NCBI GenBank assembly: GCA_002731275.1
Contig: PCBK01000011.1
Span: 25,464 to 89,463 of the forward strand
Origin: Deltaproteobacteria bacterium
GTDB lineage: Bacteria > Myxococcota_C > UBA6777
Direction of reading: 5' to 3'
Length of the DNA stretch: 64,000 bases
Both the position numbers and the translations under genes were made by a program. Under the pieces are notes generated by a model. That model searched no databases. It was not told the DNA's origin and saw only the letters and a program-made list of their open reading frames with translations. Shown piece by piece: positions 1 through 9,458 of the stretch. Position 1 is the first letter of the stretch, and every line of letters begins with the position of its first letter.

Positions 1-248
1 TCGACATACGGAACCCCCATGTGCGCCATGAGGAGCATTGTGCTTGCTCCCACGAACACCATAGGCCATCCCGCCCGCAATGGATTTTTCTCTTTGTAGA
101 CCATCAAAATGACACCCACGAGCATCGGAGGCAAAGTGAACACCAAAAGATCATCACTGAGCACACCTTTTTTCAGCGACTGTGGGATCATTGGGATGAC
201 ATAGAACAACACACCAAGGATTTCTGTCACGCTTATTTTTTTCATCAT
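1..248 (-). CDS. Partial multi-pass membrane protein, N-terminal part
   Basis: The gene runs off the left edge, so only about 82 N-terminal residues are visible. They begin MMKKISVTEI and contain three hydrophobic stretches: near residues 10-24, 32-50 and 60-80, with short polar turns between. This is typical of an integral inner-membrane protein. An AGGA motif lies about six bases before the first ATG, which supports the start. The family cannot be named from this fragment. It is on the same strand as yigZ, but 146 bases separate them, so it may be transcribed separately. Confidence 0.6.
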   Translation of the reverse strand, partial: MMKKISVTEILGVLFYVIPMIPQSLKKGVLSDDLLVFTLPPMLVGVILMVYKEKNPLRAGWPMVFVGASTMLLMAHMGVPYV

Positions 249-394
249 TTATGATCCTATTCAAAAACCAAATCGATCATCAAAACAAAGAGTGCTTCGG
301 ACACTCAGCGTTGGGAACGCTCAAATAACGAGAACGTTCTTTTTTTTATTCCGAAGTTTTCGCAACGATAGAACATAAAAGAGAAAAAAACACC

Positions 395-1027
395 CTACTC
401 ATCGTCAAGTAGCTCGATCTGTCCAAGAGAGAGAGTCGTGATCTCAGCGGCACATTCATCGTAGCGATCCAGCGGTAGGGTAAACGAGAATGTGATATCC
501 GCACCAAAATCCTCCTCCGCAATCTCCGCCTCAAATGAGAGCAAACACTCCTTGATCCGTTCATAGGAAGCGTATGGCGTCGCGAGCAGGTGTGCCTTCC
601 GGGGGACTTTCAGACAGGTCGGTAAGACCTCCAACAGTTCACGCGTCGCCCCACCATACGCCCGGACCAGCCCACCTGTCCCGAGCTTGGTCCCGCCAAA
701 GTAACGAATCACGACGACCGCGACCTCACCCAGCTTTGCCCCCTGTAACGCAGACAACATCGGTTTACCTGCTGTCCCCCGAGGCTCACCGTCATCCGTC
801 GACCACTCTCCATCCTTTCCGTCATCTCCGAGGCGATAGGCGACACAATGATGGGACGCATCGGGGTATCGCTTTTTGGCTTCATCGACAAGCGCGTTGA
901 CATCTTCAAGGGTCAACACACGCGCTCCCCACGCGATAAACTGAGAACCTTTGGCCTCTAACTCGGCCTCACCACGCCCGGCTGGAATGAGATATCGTCG
1001 ACTGTCTGCTTGTTTGGGTGCTGTCAT
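395..1027 (-). CDS. yigZ: YigZ/IMPACT family protein (UPF0029)
   Basis: The protein of 210 residues matches the YigZ/IMPACT family in length and motifs. An N-terminal UPF0029 domain carries KGSQFIAW, DASHHCVAYRLG, DGEPRGTAGKPML and VVVIRYFGGTKLGTGGL. A DUF1949-type ferredoxin-like domain follows (about residues 140-205). In eukaryotes the related IMPACT/YIH1 acts on GCN2 signalling. In bacteria the role is not settled, and binding to ribosome or nucleic acid has been suggested. The ATG follows an AGGA five bases upstream. It lies seven bases after the stop of the upstream peptidase gene and is probably co-transcribed with it. Family assignment is confident; function is not. Confidence 0.93.
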   Translation of the reverse strand: MTAPKQADSRRYLIPAGRGEAELEAKGSQFIAWGARVLTLEDVNALVDEAKKRYPDASHHCVAYRLGDDGKDGEWSTDDGEPRGTAGKPMLSALQGAKLGEVAVVVIRYFGGTKLGTGGLVRAYGGATRELLEVLPTCLKVPRKAHLLATPYASYERIKECLLSFEAEIAEEDFGADITFSFTLPLDRYDECAAEITTLSLGQIELLDDE

Positions 1028-1034
1028 CGTGTTC

Positions 1035-3260
1035 CTACTTTTGCAAGTTCATACCAAACGCCCACATCAAAAATGCGTAACGATCGGCCGTTGAAATGAT
1101 CCGCTTGGACATTGGTGTGCCTGCTCCGTGGCCGGCTTTGGATTCGATCCGTAAGAGCATCATCCGATCTTTGCTCGTGCTCGCTTGCAAACGCGCTGCA
1201 AATTTACGCGCATGGAATGGATCCACTCGATCATCATGATCCGCCGTCATCATCAATGTATGAGGATAACGCACACCTTTCTTCAGTTTGTGGTAAGGAG
1301 AATAACTCCACACCCACTTAAACTCATTGGCCTTCTTGGGATCACCGTATTCGGGAATCCACAATCTCGCGACGGTCGAGATCGGATAGCGAATCATATC
1401 GGTCAATGGGACCTGACAGATCACCGCACCGAAGAGATCAGGGCGTTGCGTCATCACGGCTGAGACGAGCAGACCGCCATTGCTCCCACCTCTGATCGAG
1501 AGGCGCTTGCTGCGTGTGTATTTGTGCTTGATCAACCACTCAGCCGCCGCGATAAAGTCATCATACACATTTTGCTTCTTGGCGCGACGACCCGCCTTGT
1601 GCCACGCCGAACCGTACTCACCACCGCCACGAAGGTTTGCCAACGCGAAGACGCCACCACGATCCAACCAAGGGAACAATGCGGCCAAAAATCGAGGGCG
1701 CAAAGACACTTCAAAACCACCATATCCATAGAGCTCAGTCGGATTGTTGCCGTTGAGGACGAGGCCTTTTCGATAGACCAAGAACATCGGCACACGCGTA
1801 CCGTCTTTCGACTTGTAGAAGATCTGTTTGGTCGTGTACTTGCTCAGGTCCACGGGGATCTTGAGGGATTCGAGCTGTGTACGTTTGCGGGTCTTGAGGT
1901 CAAAGCGATACCCTACAGAGGGATAAATCCACGAGGTGAAGCGGAAGAAGATCTCACTGCGATCGTGGCGTGTCTCCAGACCACCGACCGTTCCTTTTGC
2001 AGGCAGCGGGACGTTGTAGAGGAATTTGCCTTTTCGGCTGTAGACAGCGAGACGAGAGGCGACATCTTCCATGTAGTGAACGAGGAGCATCCCTTTGGCG
2101 AGGGAGACACTCTTGATGACGCCACGTTGTTCGGGCAGCAAGGTCTTCCAGTGTTTTTGGCTCCACTTCTTTTTGCTCGCGATGAGGATGCGACCTTTGG
2201 GCGCTTTGTAAGTGGTCATGATGTAGAGGGTGTCACCATCGGCGTCGACGGAGAATTGTCCCTTCAGACCAACCGCGAAGGGCAAAAATGGACCTTTTCC
2301 GTCCATCGGACGAATGTAGAGGTCGTTGCGGGACCAGTCCGTACTTTTGGAGACAAAGAGCAAGTCACGATCGGATGTTGTCGCAGGTGAAACCCAGGCT
2401 TCTTTGCGATATCCACCGCCAAAGACGAGTCTGTCTGCCGTATAACTCGTGCCGAGCAGGTGAAAGAAGATGCGTCGATAGTAATTGCGGTCTCGCTTCG
2501 GGACACTCCCCTTCGGTGGGTAACTCACGTAGTAAAAACCTGTTCCGTGACGGTTCCAGACAATAGAAGGCCAGCGTGTACGGGGGATAGTGTCGGAGAG
2601 GTGAGTCTTGGTCTGGACGTTCAAGATCTTGACGTGGGACCAATCACTGCCTTTGGCAGCGACCGCGTAGGCCAAAAAACGACCTGATGGAGAAGGCGAG
2701 ATCTGTTGGATCGCCACAGTCCCATCCTTGCTCATCGTGTTGGGATCCAACAAGACACGGGCTGGTGCGTCAAAGCGACCTTCACGTACGTAGAGGATCG
2801 GTTGGTTTTTCAGTCCCTCTCGACGAAAGAAGAAGTAACGGTTTCCGTGGGATTGGGGACTCGAACTGGACGTGTTGTTGTAGAGTTTTTTGAGCTCTTT
2901 GATGATGTTCTTACGCGCTGGGATTTTGTCGAGGAAGGCGCGGGTACGAGCTTGATGACGTGCGCCCCAAGAGACGACCTTTTTGCTCTTACCGTTCTCC
3001 AGCCAGCGGTATGGGTCAGCGACTTTGACGCCGTGGTAAACGTCGACGGTCTTACCTGTTTTGGCAGAGATGGTTGGAGGGATAGAGAGCGTCGCCTTCT
3101 TCTTTTGTGGTGTCGTCCGTTGGACGGGTTGACTCGGCGGCTGTTTGGGTTTGGTCTCAGCGTACGCTGTGACAGCCAAACTGGAGGACATCAACGTCGC
3201 GAACAATGTCGTCTGTAACGTCCTGATATGGGGGAATGTGAACATGGATAGATCTCGCAT
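1035..3260 (-). CDS. Secreted prolyl oligopeptidase family serine peptidase (S9A)
   Basis: This 741-residue protein has the prolyl endopeptidase layout: a signal peptide (hydrophobic core then AYAE), a DPYRWLE motif at the start of the beta-propeller region, and a C-terminal alpha/beta hydrolase domain. The catalytic triad is visible: Ser about 593 in GGSNGG, Asp near 674 in ADHDDRV and His about 711 in AGHGAG. The family cleaves short peptides after proline; export suggests periplasmic peptide turnover. I chose the ATG at 3260 because AGGAG lies five bases upstream; a GTG two codons earlier is possible but badly placed. A promoter-like site lies upstream at 3305-3333. It probably forms an operon with yigZ. 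Confidence 0.93.
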   Translation of the reverse strand: MRDLSMFTFPHIRTLQTTLFATLMSSSLAVTAYAETKPKQPPSQPVQRTTPQKKKATLSIPPTISAKTGKTVDVYHGVKVADPYRWLENGKSKKVVSWGARHQARTRAFLDKIPARKNIIKELKKLYNNTSSSSPQSHGNRYFFFRREGLKNQPILYVREGRFDAPARVLLDPNTMSKDGTVAIQQISPSPSGRFLAYAVAAKGSDWSHVKILNVQTKTHLSDTIPRTRWPSIVWNRHGTGFYYVSYPPKGSVPKRDRNYYRRIFFHLLGTSYTADRLVFGGGYRKEAWVSPATTSDRDLLFVSKSTDWSRNDLYIRPMDGKGPFLPFAVGLKGQFSVDADGDTLYIMTTYKAPKGRILIASKKKWSQKHWKTLLPEQRGVIKSVSLAKGMLLVHYMEDVASRLAVYSRKGKFLYNVPLPAKGTVGGLETRHDRSEIFFRFTSWIYPSVGYRFDLKTRKRTQLESLKIPVDLSKYTTKQIFYKSKDGTRVPMFLVYRKGLVLNGNNPTELYGYGGFEVSLRPRFLAALFPWLDRGGVFALANLRGGGEYGSAWHKAGRRAKKQNVYDDFIAAAEWLIKHKYTRSKRLSIRGGSNGGLLVSAVMTQRPDLFGAVICQVPLTDMIRYPISTVARLWIPEYGDPKKANEFKWVWSYSPYHKLKKGVRYPHTLMMTADHDDRVDPFHARKFAARLQASTSKDRMMLLRIESKAGHGAGTPMSKRIISTADRYAFLMWAFGMNLQK

Positions 3261-3590
3261 AGACACTCCTCATGGTATGGGGGGTATAGTGTATGGACCC
3301 GCCATTTGTAGGCAATCTGTGTGGATCTTTCAAGGGGTTTGGAATGAATGTGCTGTTTATGTGGTTCTTTCGACATACACAATGATCGTGTGCGCTGGAT
3401 TTTTCGTGCCCTATCGATTACAACATATGTCACACGTATCACTCGATCAAATGTATCACCCAATCATATCGTGTACCGGACAGACAAAGGCAGGTCACCC
3501 TCATGTTGTTTGTCCATGTGGACGATTATTGCAAGTCCACAAGTACCACAAGAAGCACTGCAGCTCTTCCCAACGACAAAGGAGCAGGAT
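3261..3590. other. Divergent intergenic region between the peptidase and TerB genes
   Basis: This 330-base region separates two divergent genes. It holds the minus-strand promoter described separately and a perfect 12-base palindrome GTCCATGTGGAC near 3516-3527. I see no RNA gene and no convincing promoter for the plus-strand gene. The frame upstream of 3591 is open back to 3348, but it has no Shine-Dalgarno site or protein-like composition, so I treat it as non-coding. Confidence 0.5.
3305..3333 (-). promoter_or_regulatory. Sigma-70 type promoter for the S9 peptidase-yigZ operon
   Basis: On the minus strand TTGAAA is followed by a 17-base spacer and TACAAA. Transcription would begin near 3298, giving a leader of about 38 bases before the ATG at 3260. 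This is read by eye from consensus and spacing. Confidence 0.5.
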
Positions 3591-5318
3591 ATGACATGGT
3601 TTCTCACGATCTTGGGCTTCGTTATCGGTAGCTCACTCGCCAGCTTCTCAGGAGGCATTATCGGCGCGATCATTGGCTTCGTTATCGCGGCCAACATCTC
3701 TGACGACGATGAAGACGGAGAAGAACTGTCGGAAGATCTTCTCGCCATCCTCCGAGAAGACGACTCCTCCGACTTCGAACAAAGCAACGACATATACGAC
3801 AGTACCAGCTCAAGTATCCCTGCCCCACGTACAGGTGGCATCGATCGGAGCCAGGCACGTCACCTGCTCAAGACCTCCTATTTGGAGCTGTTGCTCTCAA
3901 TCATGCAGGCTGATGGCGAGCTGTACCAAGAAGAGTTTGAGGGGATCATCAAGATCTACGACTTGATGCGCTTCAACAAAGAGGAAAAACAAGAACTCAA
4001 GACCCGTCTTGGGCGACGTCTCAAACGAGGGACCGACGCTCGCGCGTCGGCGACAGCGCTGCTCAAGTTGTCACTCACAGAGCGTACCTTCTTGATGGAG
4101 GGTTTGTATCGGGTCGCATACGCAGACGACGAATTTCACAAAAAAGAGTTTGAGTTGATCCAACAAGTCGGTGCCTATCTTCAGGTGCAAGAGCACTGGA
4201 ATGTCATCCAATCGATCGAGGGTCGCCTCCGCGTAAAGAACCAAAACACGTCAGGAACACCAACAGGCAAACAAGCACGTATTGCCCTTGGTCTCGCTGG
4301 GAATGCGACCACGACAGATGCCTTGCAACGACATCAAGAGCTCCTCAGCTTCTACGAAAATGTCTCCTTCTCCTATCTCAACCACGAGATGCAGACCCTG
4401 AAGAACAAGGCGATCAAAGAGCTGACGACCTTTGCGAAAGTGCTCCAAACTGAGTTGAGAACAGGTACATCGAGCGCGACGCGCACAGCCCCCACTCCCC
4501 CAACACCTCCCAAAGCCGCAATGGTGACATCCAGGACAGCGCCAACACCACCGCGTCCATCGTCCTCACGTTCAACCAAGTCAGGTACGCCAGCGTATGG
4601 CTCGACATCCTTTAAAAAGTCCAGACACTCCCACGACGCCTCAAATCGTCTGCTGTCACCAACAACCGCGACTGTCGATATTGAACACACCAAAAATATG
4701 CTCGACGCGCTGTGGAATCAAAGTGATAGTGGCGAAGACCTTGGCACTCCCGACCTTCTAGAGCAGGTCCGCCAATCTCTCTCGGGCTTCTCCTTTGGCC
4801 CAGATGGAGGTCTGCCTGAAGGTGCAGCTGAAGTGCTTCAGTCTTCACAAGACGCGATGTCGATGTCGACAGATCTCGCCTCTTTCTTGTCCTCTTCAAC
4901 AGCCCAAACAGAAGACAACACACTCACGACAGAGGATTACGTCGAGCTGCTCTGCGATTTCGATCCCGAGACACGCCAGCAAGGGGTCGCTTACTTCGTC
5001 AACAGTGGTAGCAAGGTGCTGCAACAACTGACCCCACACATCGATCGTTACTTGATCCGTCCAGGTGTCAAAGAGATCTTCAAGTTGATGGGACCAGCAG
5101 GTTTTGACGCGCTCCTACGATTGATCGGTCAGGTCGATGACTTCGAGAAGGAATGGCTGATCCCCATCCTGCTTGAGAGTGACGCACAGCGCGCACAAGG
5201 TGTGCTTGTGCGCTACCTCAAAAGCGAAAATTTGTTGCTCTCGTACTGCGCACAAGAAGCCCTCATGAGGTCGGGGATGAATGAACAACAGCTCACACAA
5301 CTTCGCGCAAGTGTTTGA
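3591..5318 (+). CDS. Membrane-anchored TerB-domain protein with HEAT-like C-terminus
   Basis: The 575-residue protein starts with a glycine-rich hydrophobic region (residues 2-36, GSSLASFSGG and GAIIGFVIA) that is likely one hairpin or a glycine-zipper membrane segment. An acidic linker follows. Residues about 95-215 resemble a TerB/DjlA-type helical domain (LLLSIMQADGELYQEEFEGI and VAYADDEFHKKEFELI, two acidic metal-site-like loops). A Pro/Thr/Ser-rich linker lies near 300-350, and the last 125 residues look like HEAT helices. TerB domains are linked to tellurite and stress responses and to membrane-associated complexes; the role here is unknown. The start is the ATG with GGAG six bases upstream; the frame is open further but lacks support. 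Confidence 0.75.
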   Translation: MTWFLTILGFVIGSSLASFSGGIIGAIIGFVIAANISDDDEDGEELSEDLLAILREDDSSDFEQSNDIYDSTSSSIPAPRTGGIDRSQARHLLKTSYLELLLSIMQADGELYQEEFEGIIKIYDLMRFNKEEKQELKTRLGRRLKRGTDARASATALLKLSLTERTFLMEGLYRVAYADDEFHKKEFELIQQVGAYLQVQEHWNVIQSIEGRLRVKNQNTSGTPTGKQARIALGLAGNATTTDALQRHQELLSFYENVSFSYLNHEMQTLKNKAIKELTTFAKVLQTELRTGTSSATRTAPTPPTPPKAAMVTSRTAPTPPRPSSSRSTKSGTPAYGSTSFKKSRHSHDASNRLLSPTTATVDIEHTKNMLDALWNQSDSGEDLGTPDLLEQVRQSLSGFSFGPDGGLPEGAAEVLQSSQDAMSMSTDLASFLSSSTAQTEDNTLTTEDYVELLCDFDPETRQQGVAYFVNSGSKVLQQLTPHIDRYLIRPGVKEIFKLMGPAGFDALLRLIGQVDDFEKEWLIPILLESDAQRAQGVLVRYLKSENLLLSYCAQEALMRSGMNEQQLTQLRASV

Positions 5319-5341
5319 TTCATCGGCGTTCCAAAAAAGGG

Positions 5342-5370
5342 AAGACAGTCCACACAAAACGTGTTATAAA
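5342..5370 (+). promoter_or_regulatory. Possible promoter for the rnc operon
   Basis: AAGACA, a 17-base spacer and TATAAA precede rnc by about 45 bases. The minus-ten element sits inside the palindrome GTGTTATAAACAC (5361-5373), which could be an operator. The minus-35 match is only four of six. Confidence 0.4.
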
Positions 5371-5414
5371 CACCGAGAATAGTCACAAAATCGATAGATT
5401 GGAGACATCTTGAC

Positions 5415-6221
5415 TTGACCTCGTGGACCAAATTTCTAGAACGTAAAGACGCCATACAACACGCACTTGGGTATGAGTTTCGAGAACACGAACTCCTCTT
5501 GCAAGCCCTCACCCATCGCTCCTTCTCCCATGAATCCCGAAAGCACCAAAAAGCCCAATCCTACGAACGATTGGAGTTTTTGGGAGACGCTGTCCTGGAG
5601 CTGATCATCAGTCACCACCTATGGCAACGCTACCCCGACCTCCCAGAAGGAGAGCTGACACGACTGCGTGCAGCCCTCGTCAAAGGAAAGACCCTCGCAG
5701 GGGTTGCCCGTCGACTGGCGATCGGCCCAGTCATTCGTCTCGGTCGTGGCGAAAAGATCCGCAAAGAACACAACCGCGCCTCGCTGCTCGCCGACGTCGT
5801 CGAAGCGATCCTCGGCGCGGTCTTTCTCGATGGTGGACTCAACGCTGCACGCACAGTGTGCTTCAAACTGATGGACAAAGAGTTACGCGAACTCGACCCC
5901 AAAAAAGTCCGCAATTACAGAAGCCTCCTGCAAGAGAGCGCCTCACAACGTGCTCTACCGGAGCCCTCCTTTCGCCTGCTCAAAATGGAAGGTCCCGAAC
6001 ACGAGGCGATCTTTCACATGGAAGGCTGGCTCACACAAGAATACCGCGCCACAGGACAAGGACGCAGTAAAAAAGAGGCGACACAAGACACCGCGCGCAA
6101 TCTCTACTTCATCTTGAATCCAGACGAAACAGAGAGCCCCCCCCCTTCATCACCGTCAGAGACAAACGAAACCAATACAACAGATGAACCCCAACATCCT
6201 CCACAGGGATCCAAAACATGA
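5415..6221 (+). CDS. rnc: Ribonuclease III
   Basis: RNase III cuts double-stranded RNA and processes rRNA precursors. The 268-residue protein carries the signature ERLEFLGDAVLELI (about residue 51), a second catalytic block LLADVVEAILGAVFLDGG with the conserved Asp and Glu, and a C-terminal double-stranded RNA-binding domain (about 158-225, ending in GRSKKEATQDTARNLY). A Pro/Ser/Thr-rich tail of about 35 residues extends past the usual end. The start is TTG, with GGAG ten bases upstream; an in-frame ATG is not available nearby. The stop overlaps the next start as ATGA, so the downstream membrane gene is translationally coupled. Confidence 0.95.
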   Translation: MTSWTKFLERKDAIQHALGYEFREHELLLQALTHRSFSHESRKHQKAQSYERLEFLGDAVLELIISHHLWQRYPDLPEGELTRLRAALVKGKTLAGVARRLAIGPVIRLGRGEKIRKEHNRASLLADVVEAILGAVFLDGGLNAARTVCFKLMDKELRELDPKKVRNYRSLLQESASQRALPEPSFRLLKMEGPEHEAIFHMEGWLTQEYRATGQGRSKKEATQDTARNLYFILNPDETESPPPSSPSETNETNTTDEPQHPPQGSKT

Positions 6222-6958
6222 GCACCCAAAAACCCTCAAAGCGACCGGCTCGCGATGCGCTAGAGTCCACAAAGAAATCGACAGGTTCACGTATTTGGAA
6301 GCTCCTCGGCAGCCCCAAGCTGACCCTCTTCGTCGGCGTGCTGACCTTTGGCAGCATCCTCTACTACAAAAACAACCTGCGCATCCAAAAACAAAAAGAT
6401 GCCAAACACCAAATCAAGAGCAAAAAGAAGGTCCCCCTCCTCGCGCTCAAACAATCCCTCGGCCAAACACGTCCAGGTGGTCCTCACCTCACGATGCGGT
6501 ATTTTCGCCGTGGTGAGCTGCTGATCCGCAAAAAAGACAAACACTACGAGTGGGCGCTGATCGACAAACGCGGCGATGAGCTGCTGATCTTCCAGCCCAA
6601 TGGCAAACAAGCCTCTCTGCTCCCTTGGCTGAAAGAAACAGGCGGACGTTTCGCTCTCTACCGTACATCACTGCACACAAAGCTCGACAACAAACAGGTC
6701 CAACAAGCCCTGCAAGCGCAAGGGTTCCCCTTTGGCACCACCAAAGTCCTCGCGAGCAAGACGACCCTCCAAGCGCTCCAAACGCTTCTCAAGACGTACA
6801 AGCTAGCGCTGCCGACACCTGCAAAGAACAAAGACGAGCAACATTGGCTGGCCCATATCGTTGAAGAGAGCCACTACAACGATCTCGATCCAGAGCTACA
6901 TAGTCGACCCACAAAGAAAAAAGAACTTCGTTTCAAAGGAGCGCGCCATGAAAGATGA
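6218..6958 (+). CDS. Single-pass membrane protein of unknown function
   Basis: The 246-residue protein has a basic N-terminus (KRPARDALESTKKS), one hydrophobic segment near residues 34-49 (LTLFVGVLTFGSILYY) and a basic, mostly soluble C-terminal part of about 195 residues. This suggests a cytoplasmic N-terminus and a periplasmic domain. No known domain was recognised. The start overlaps the rnc stop by four bases and the stop overlaps the next gene by eleven, so the three genes form one tight operon. Confidence 0.75.
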   Translation: MSTQKPSKRPARDALESTKKSTGSRIWKLLGSPKLTLFVGVLTFGSILYYKNNLRIQKQKDAKHQIKSKKKVPLLALKQSLGQTRPGGPHLTMRYFRRGELLIRKKDKHYEWALIDKRGDELLIFQPNGKQASLLPWLKETGGRFALYRTSLHTKLDNKQVQQALQAQGFPFGTTKVLASKTTLQALQTLLKTYKLALPTPAKNKDEQHWLAHIVEESHYNDLDPELHSRPTKKKELRFKGARHER

Positions 6959-7313
6959 TTTCGTCAACAAAGGACTCGAATTGGGTATGTCCATGATGCA
7001 ACGGGTGATGAGTCACCCCACAGTCGGCCCCATGTTTATGAGGGCGATCAGACAGACCATGGAGCTCAAACAAAATCTCGAACAGACACGGGACAACATC
7101 CTCGAACGTCTTCAGATCGCGTCCTTCCAGGAACAAGAACACCTGCGCAGAAATCTCAACACTGTCGAGAAGAAACTTGAGCGCCTTGAGCGACGTCTTC
7201 GTGAGATGCAAAAGAAGGCCAAAGAAGCCGAGAAGAAGGCCAAAGAAGCTGAGGCCAAGCTCAAAGCACAAGAGGACGCTGCGGCTGAGGGTTCATTATC
7301 CAGCGATGGTTGA
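6948..7313 (+). CDS. Small coiled-coil protein
   Basis: The 121-residue protein starts MKDDFVNKGLELGMSMM. From about residue 45 it is a long charged helix with heptad-like Leu spacing and repeated KKAKEAE units, predicting a coiled coil. The layout resembles phasin-like or granule-associated helical proteins, but this is only a compositional likeness. The start ATG lies inside the end of the previous gene, with a GGAG seven bases upstream. The gene's 3' end overlaps a convergent gene by 18 bases. Confidence 0.7.
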   Translation: MKDDFVNKGLELGMSMMQRVMSHPTVGPMFMRAIRQTMELKQNLEQTRDNILERLQIASFQEQEHLRRNLNTVEKKLERLERRLREMQKKAKEAEKKAKEAEAKLKAQEDAAAEGSLSSDG

Positions 7314-7652
7314 TGATGTATCGTGTTCGACGATCAGGCAGGGGACGAGGCGAGAAGGATAACGACATCCTTGGTGGTTTGAGGGACTTTTTCTTTGCTT
7401 GAGGGGTGGACTGACCTTCCTCTTTTGAAGAGGGAGGGGTCTGCGAAATGAACGAGCGGGACGTTCACGTTTGTACTCGCGATAGAGAGGCATCGCGCGG
7501 CGACGTTTTTCGATCTTTTGGGGTTCCCAGGTGGCGATCGCTTTTTTTAACGTCCGCCGCTCATACGTCCGATCAAAGAGCAACAAAAGTAACATACAAA
7601 AAAAGAACGTAGAGGAACCCAAAAGAAATGAGTAGGTCATTTTGTGTTCCAT
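7296..7652 (-). CDS. Small membrane-anchored basic protein
   Basis: This 118-residue protein has one hydrophobic segment near residues 6-26 (LLGSSTFFFCMLLLLLF) followed by an Arg/Lys-rich tail (KIEKRRR, YKRERPARSFRR). It is probably an inner-membrane protein with a basic cytoplasmic or nucleic-acid-facing tail. AGGAG lies eight bases before the ATG, which is the main reason to call it real. No homolog is recognised. It ends inside the 3' end of the convergent coiled-coil gene. Confidence 0.6.
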   Translation of the reverse strand: MEHKMTYSFLLGSSTFFFCMLLLLLFDRTYERRTLKKAIATWEPQKIEKRRRAMPLYREYKRERPARSFRRPLPLQKRKVSPPLKQRKSPSNHQGCRYPSRLVPCLIVEHDTSSTIAG

Positions 7653-7792
7653 GGCTCACACTCCTTTGGCGCTGCGATGACTTTCTATCTATCATAGTGA
7701 TACACGAGAGGAATTGCACACCTCGCGTGTAAAAAAACCAGATAGGGATTCACAACCAGCACAATGGAGAGTGACAGAATAGACCACTCTCC

Positions 7793-9238
7793 TCAGCCAC
7801 CATTTGGGGCAAAAACAAACGGAATTGAGACGGAGATCGAGCGCCCTTTGGGACGTGGGAAACGCCAGCGTTTGAATCGCTTGATGATGCAACGCGCCAT
7901 CTTCTGGCTTCTCACCTGATCTTCTTCGACTTCTGTCTCAAACACACGGCCTGATTGGTTGATCGAGATGCGAATCGCGAACTTACCTCTCAGTTGTGCG
8001 TTCTCCTTTAACGCTTTTTCGTAACAGAAGATAATCTGCCAGCGTTTCTTGCGGATGGAGCGCATCAATTTGCCTGCATCACCAACACCAACAGGTTCTT
8101 CAATCTTCTCGATCTGAAGCTGCTTTAAGCGCTTCTGCAACCTGATCTGACGACGTTTTTGTGAGAACGCGACATGACTCGGCGCAGTTGGACCCACCAA
8201 ACGATCTTTCAGGGACAGCTTTTCGCGCTTACAACCATTTGTACAGCGAGGTCCACGACGCCGCTGTACAGAGGAAACACGCACAGACTCGACACCATCC
8301 AGACCACGTGTTAACGCGTCCTCTCCACCGCGGAAGAGATTGGCCACAGGCGAACCTTTTCCCTGGCCTTCTGTCCCAAGGATACGAAGAATGCCGACAT
8401 TTTGTAGGCGACTCGCGATTTGCTTGCGCGTCAGCTTCGCGGGCTTGTTGTCCCGCGTTGTTCGCCCTCGTGGTCTTTTTCTCGTCTTCGTGGTGGTCTT
8501 TGTCTTGTCTTTGGACGCGGTTTTGTCCTTCTCTTTGTCCTTTTGAGGCCGCATAACGTCTCTGATCGTACCTGGAGGTAGCCTTATAAAACGATTGGGG
8601 TCAAAGCGTTCTGAGACGTGCTCGACCTTCTCCATCGTACCGATATTTTGAAGCGCAAGCACGAGCCCAGAGTGGGCCAAAAAGGACACGAGAATGATCG
8701 ACGCGTACACCCAATCCACACCCGAAAACAGAGACGAAGGACGCCAATCAGACGCCAACAACGGCTTGGGGAGCGCAGGTGGGGTGATAAACTGAAACAA
8801 CAGTGTAATGGAACCGAGCTGCAATTTTCCGCGTGCGTTCTCCTGTAACGGGACCTCATACACGTTGGTCTTCTCTTGCCTTTCACCCGCCGCACTTTCC
8901 AGGGAGACCATGCCCACCTGGTGTTCTTTGGTGTGTAGGACAGAGAGGTCCACGACGCTCCCATTGACAGAGACCTTCCCTGTCATCTCCTGTGTCACAT
9001 GAAGGACGTACTGTCCCTGACGCAGCTCGAACAACGGAAAACGTGCGGGTAGACCAGATTCCATCACGATGAAACTGTTGCGATGGGAAGCCCCCACAGT
9101 CACAGCGTCACGACGACGAAATATGCGCTCGTCCGTCAATCTTCCATTTTCAATGGTACCGACACGCAGCACCTTTTGGGTGGTACGCACACCAGGAACA
9201 AGATTTTCTCTCAATGTATTTGATACGAATTGACCCAT
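7793..9238 (-). CDS. AgmX/PglI C-terminal domain (TonB-like) protein
   Basis: The 481-residue protein has a cytoplasmic beta-rich N-terminal domain (about residues 1-150, FHA-like in feel), one membrane segment near 175-200, a Lys/Thr/Arg-rich periplasmic linker (KDKEKDKTASKDKTK), and a C-terminal domain of about 90 residues with the AgmX/TonB-like pattern: KRWQIIFCYEKALKEN, LRGKFAIRISINQSGRV and CIIKRFKRWRFPRP. AgmX is known from adventurous gliding in Myxococcus; the domain is common in myxobacterial envelope proteins and probably spans the periplasm. The start lacks a strong Shine-Dalgarno site beyond GAGAAAAAG. No ExbB/ExbD genes are adjacent. Confidence 0.82.
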   Translation of the reverse strand: MGQFVSNTLRENLVPGVRTTQKVLRVGTIENGRLTDERIFRRRDAVTVGASHRNSFIVMESGLPARFPLFELRQGQYVLHVTQEMTGKVSVNGSVVDLSVLHTKEHQVGMVSLESAAGERQEKTNVYEVPLQENARGKLQLGSITLLFQFITPPALPKPLLASDWRPSSLFSGVDWVYASIILVSFLAHSGLVLALQNIGTMEKVEHVSERFDPNRFIRLPPGTIRDVMRPQKDKEKDKTASKDKTKTTTKTRKRPRGRTTRDNKPAKLTRKQIASRLQNVGILRILGTEGQGKGSPVANLFRGGEDALTRGLDGVESVRVSSVQRRRGPRCTNGCKREKLSLKDRLVGPTAPSHVAFSQKRRQIRLQKRLKQLQIEKIEEPVGVGDAGKLMRSIRKKRWQIIFCYEKALKENAQLRGKFAIRISINQSGRVFETEVEEDQVRSQKMARCIIKRFKRWRFPRPKGRSISVSIPFVFAPNGG

Positions 9239-9292
9239 TTCTTTTTCTCCTTATTCTCACTTCTACTCCTGCTTGGGAAGTCAAGTGAGGAG

Positions 9293-9316
9293 AAAAGTGG
9301 TTCCACTTTTTTTTCA
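9293..9316. terminator. Inverted repeat, possible terminator
   Basis: AAAAGTG, a GTTC loop and CACTTTT are followed on the plus strand by more T residues. It lies between trmL and the AgmX-type gene, both on the minus strand, so it may end the trmL transcript weakly in the minus sense; the T run is better on the plus strand. Confidence 0.35.
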
Positions 9317-9458
9317 AAAAAGCTTTTCATTACAAAGGAGTTAGAAGAGGACGCACCAATCCATTCTATGCAAAGACATTTGCATATGATCGTTCTTTCA
9401 TCACCGTCTGGAGTGGATAGTCACCAAGGCTTGAAAAAAGTTCCAGGAGAGGGAAAAA

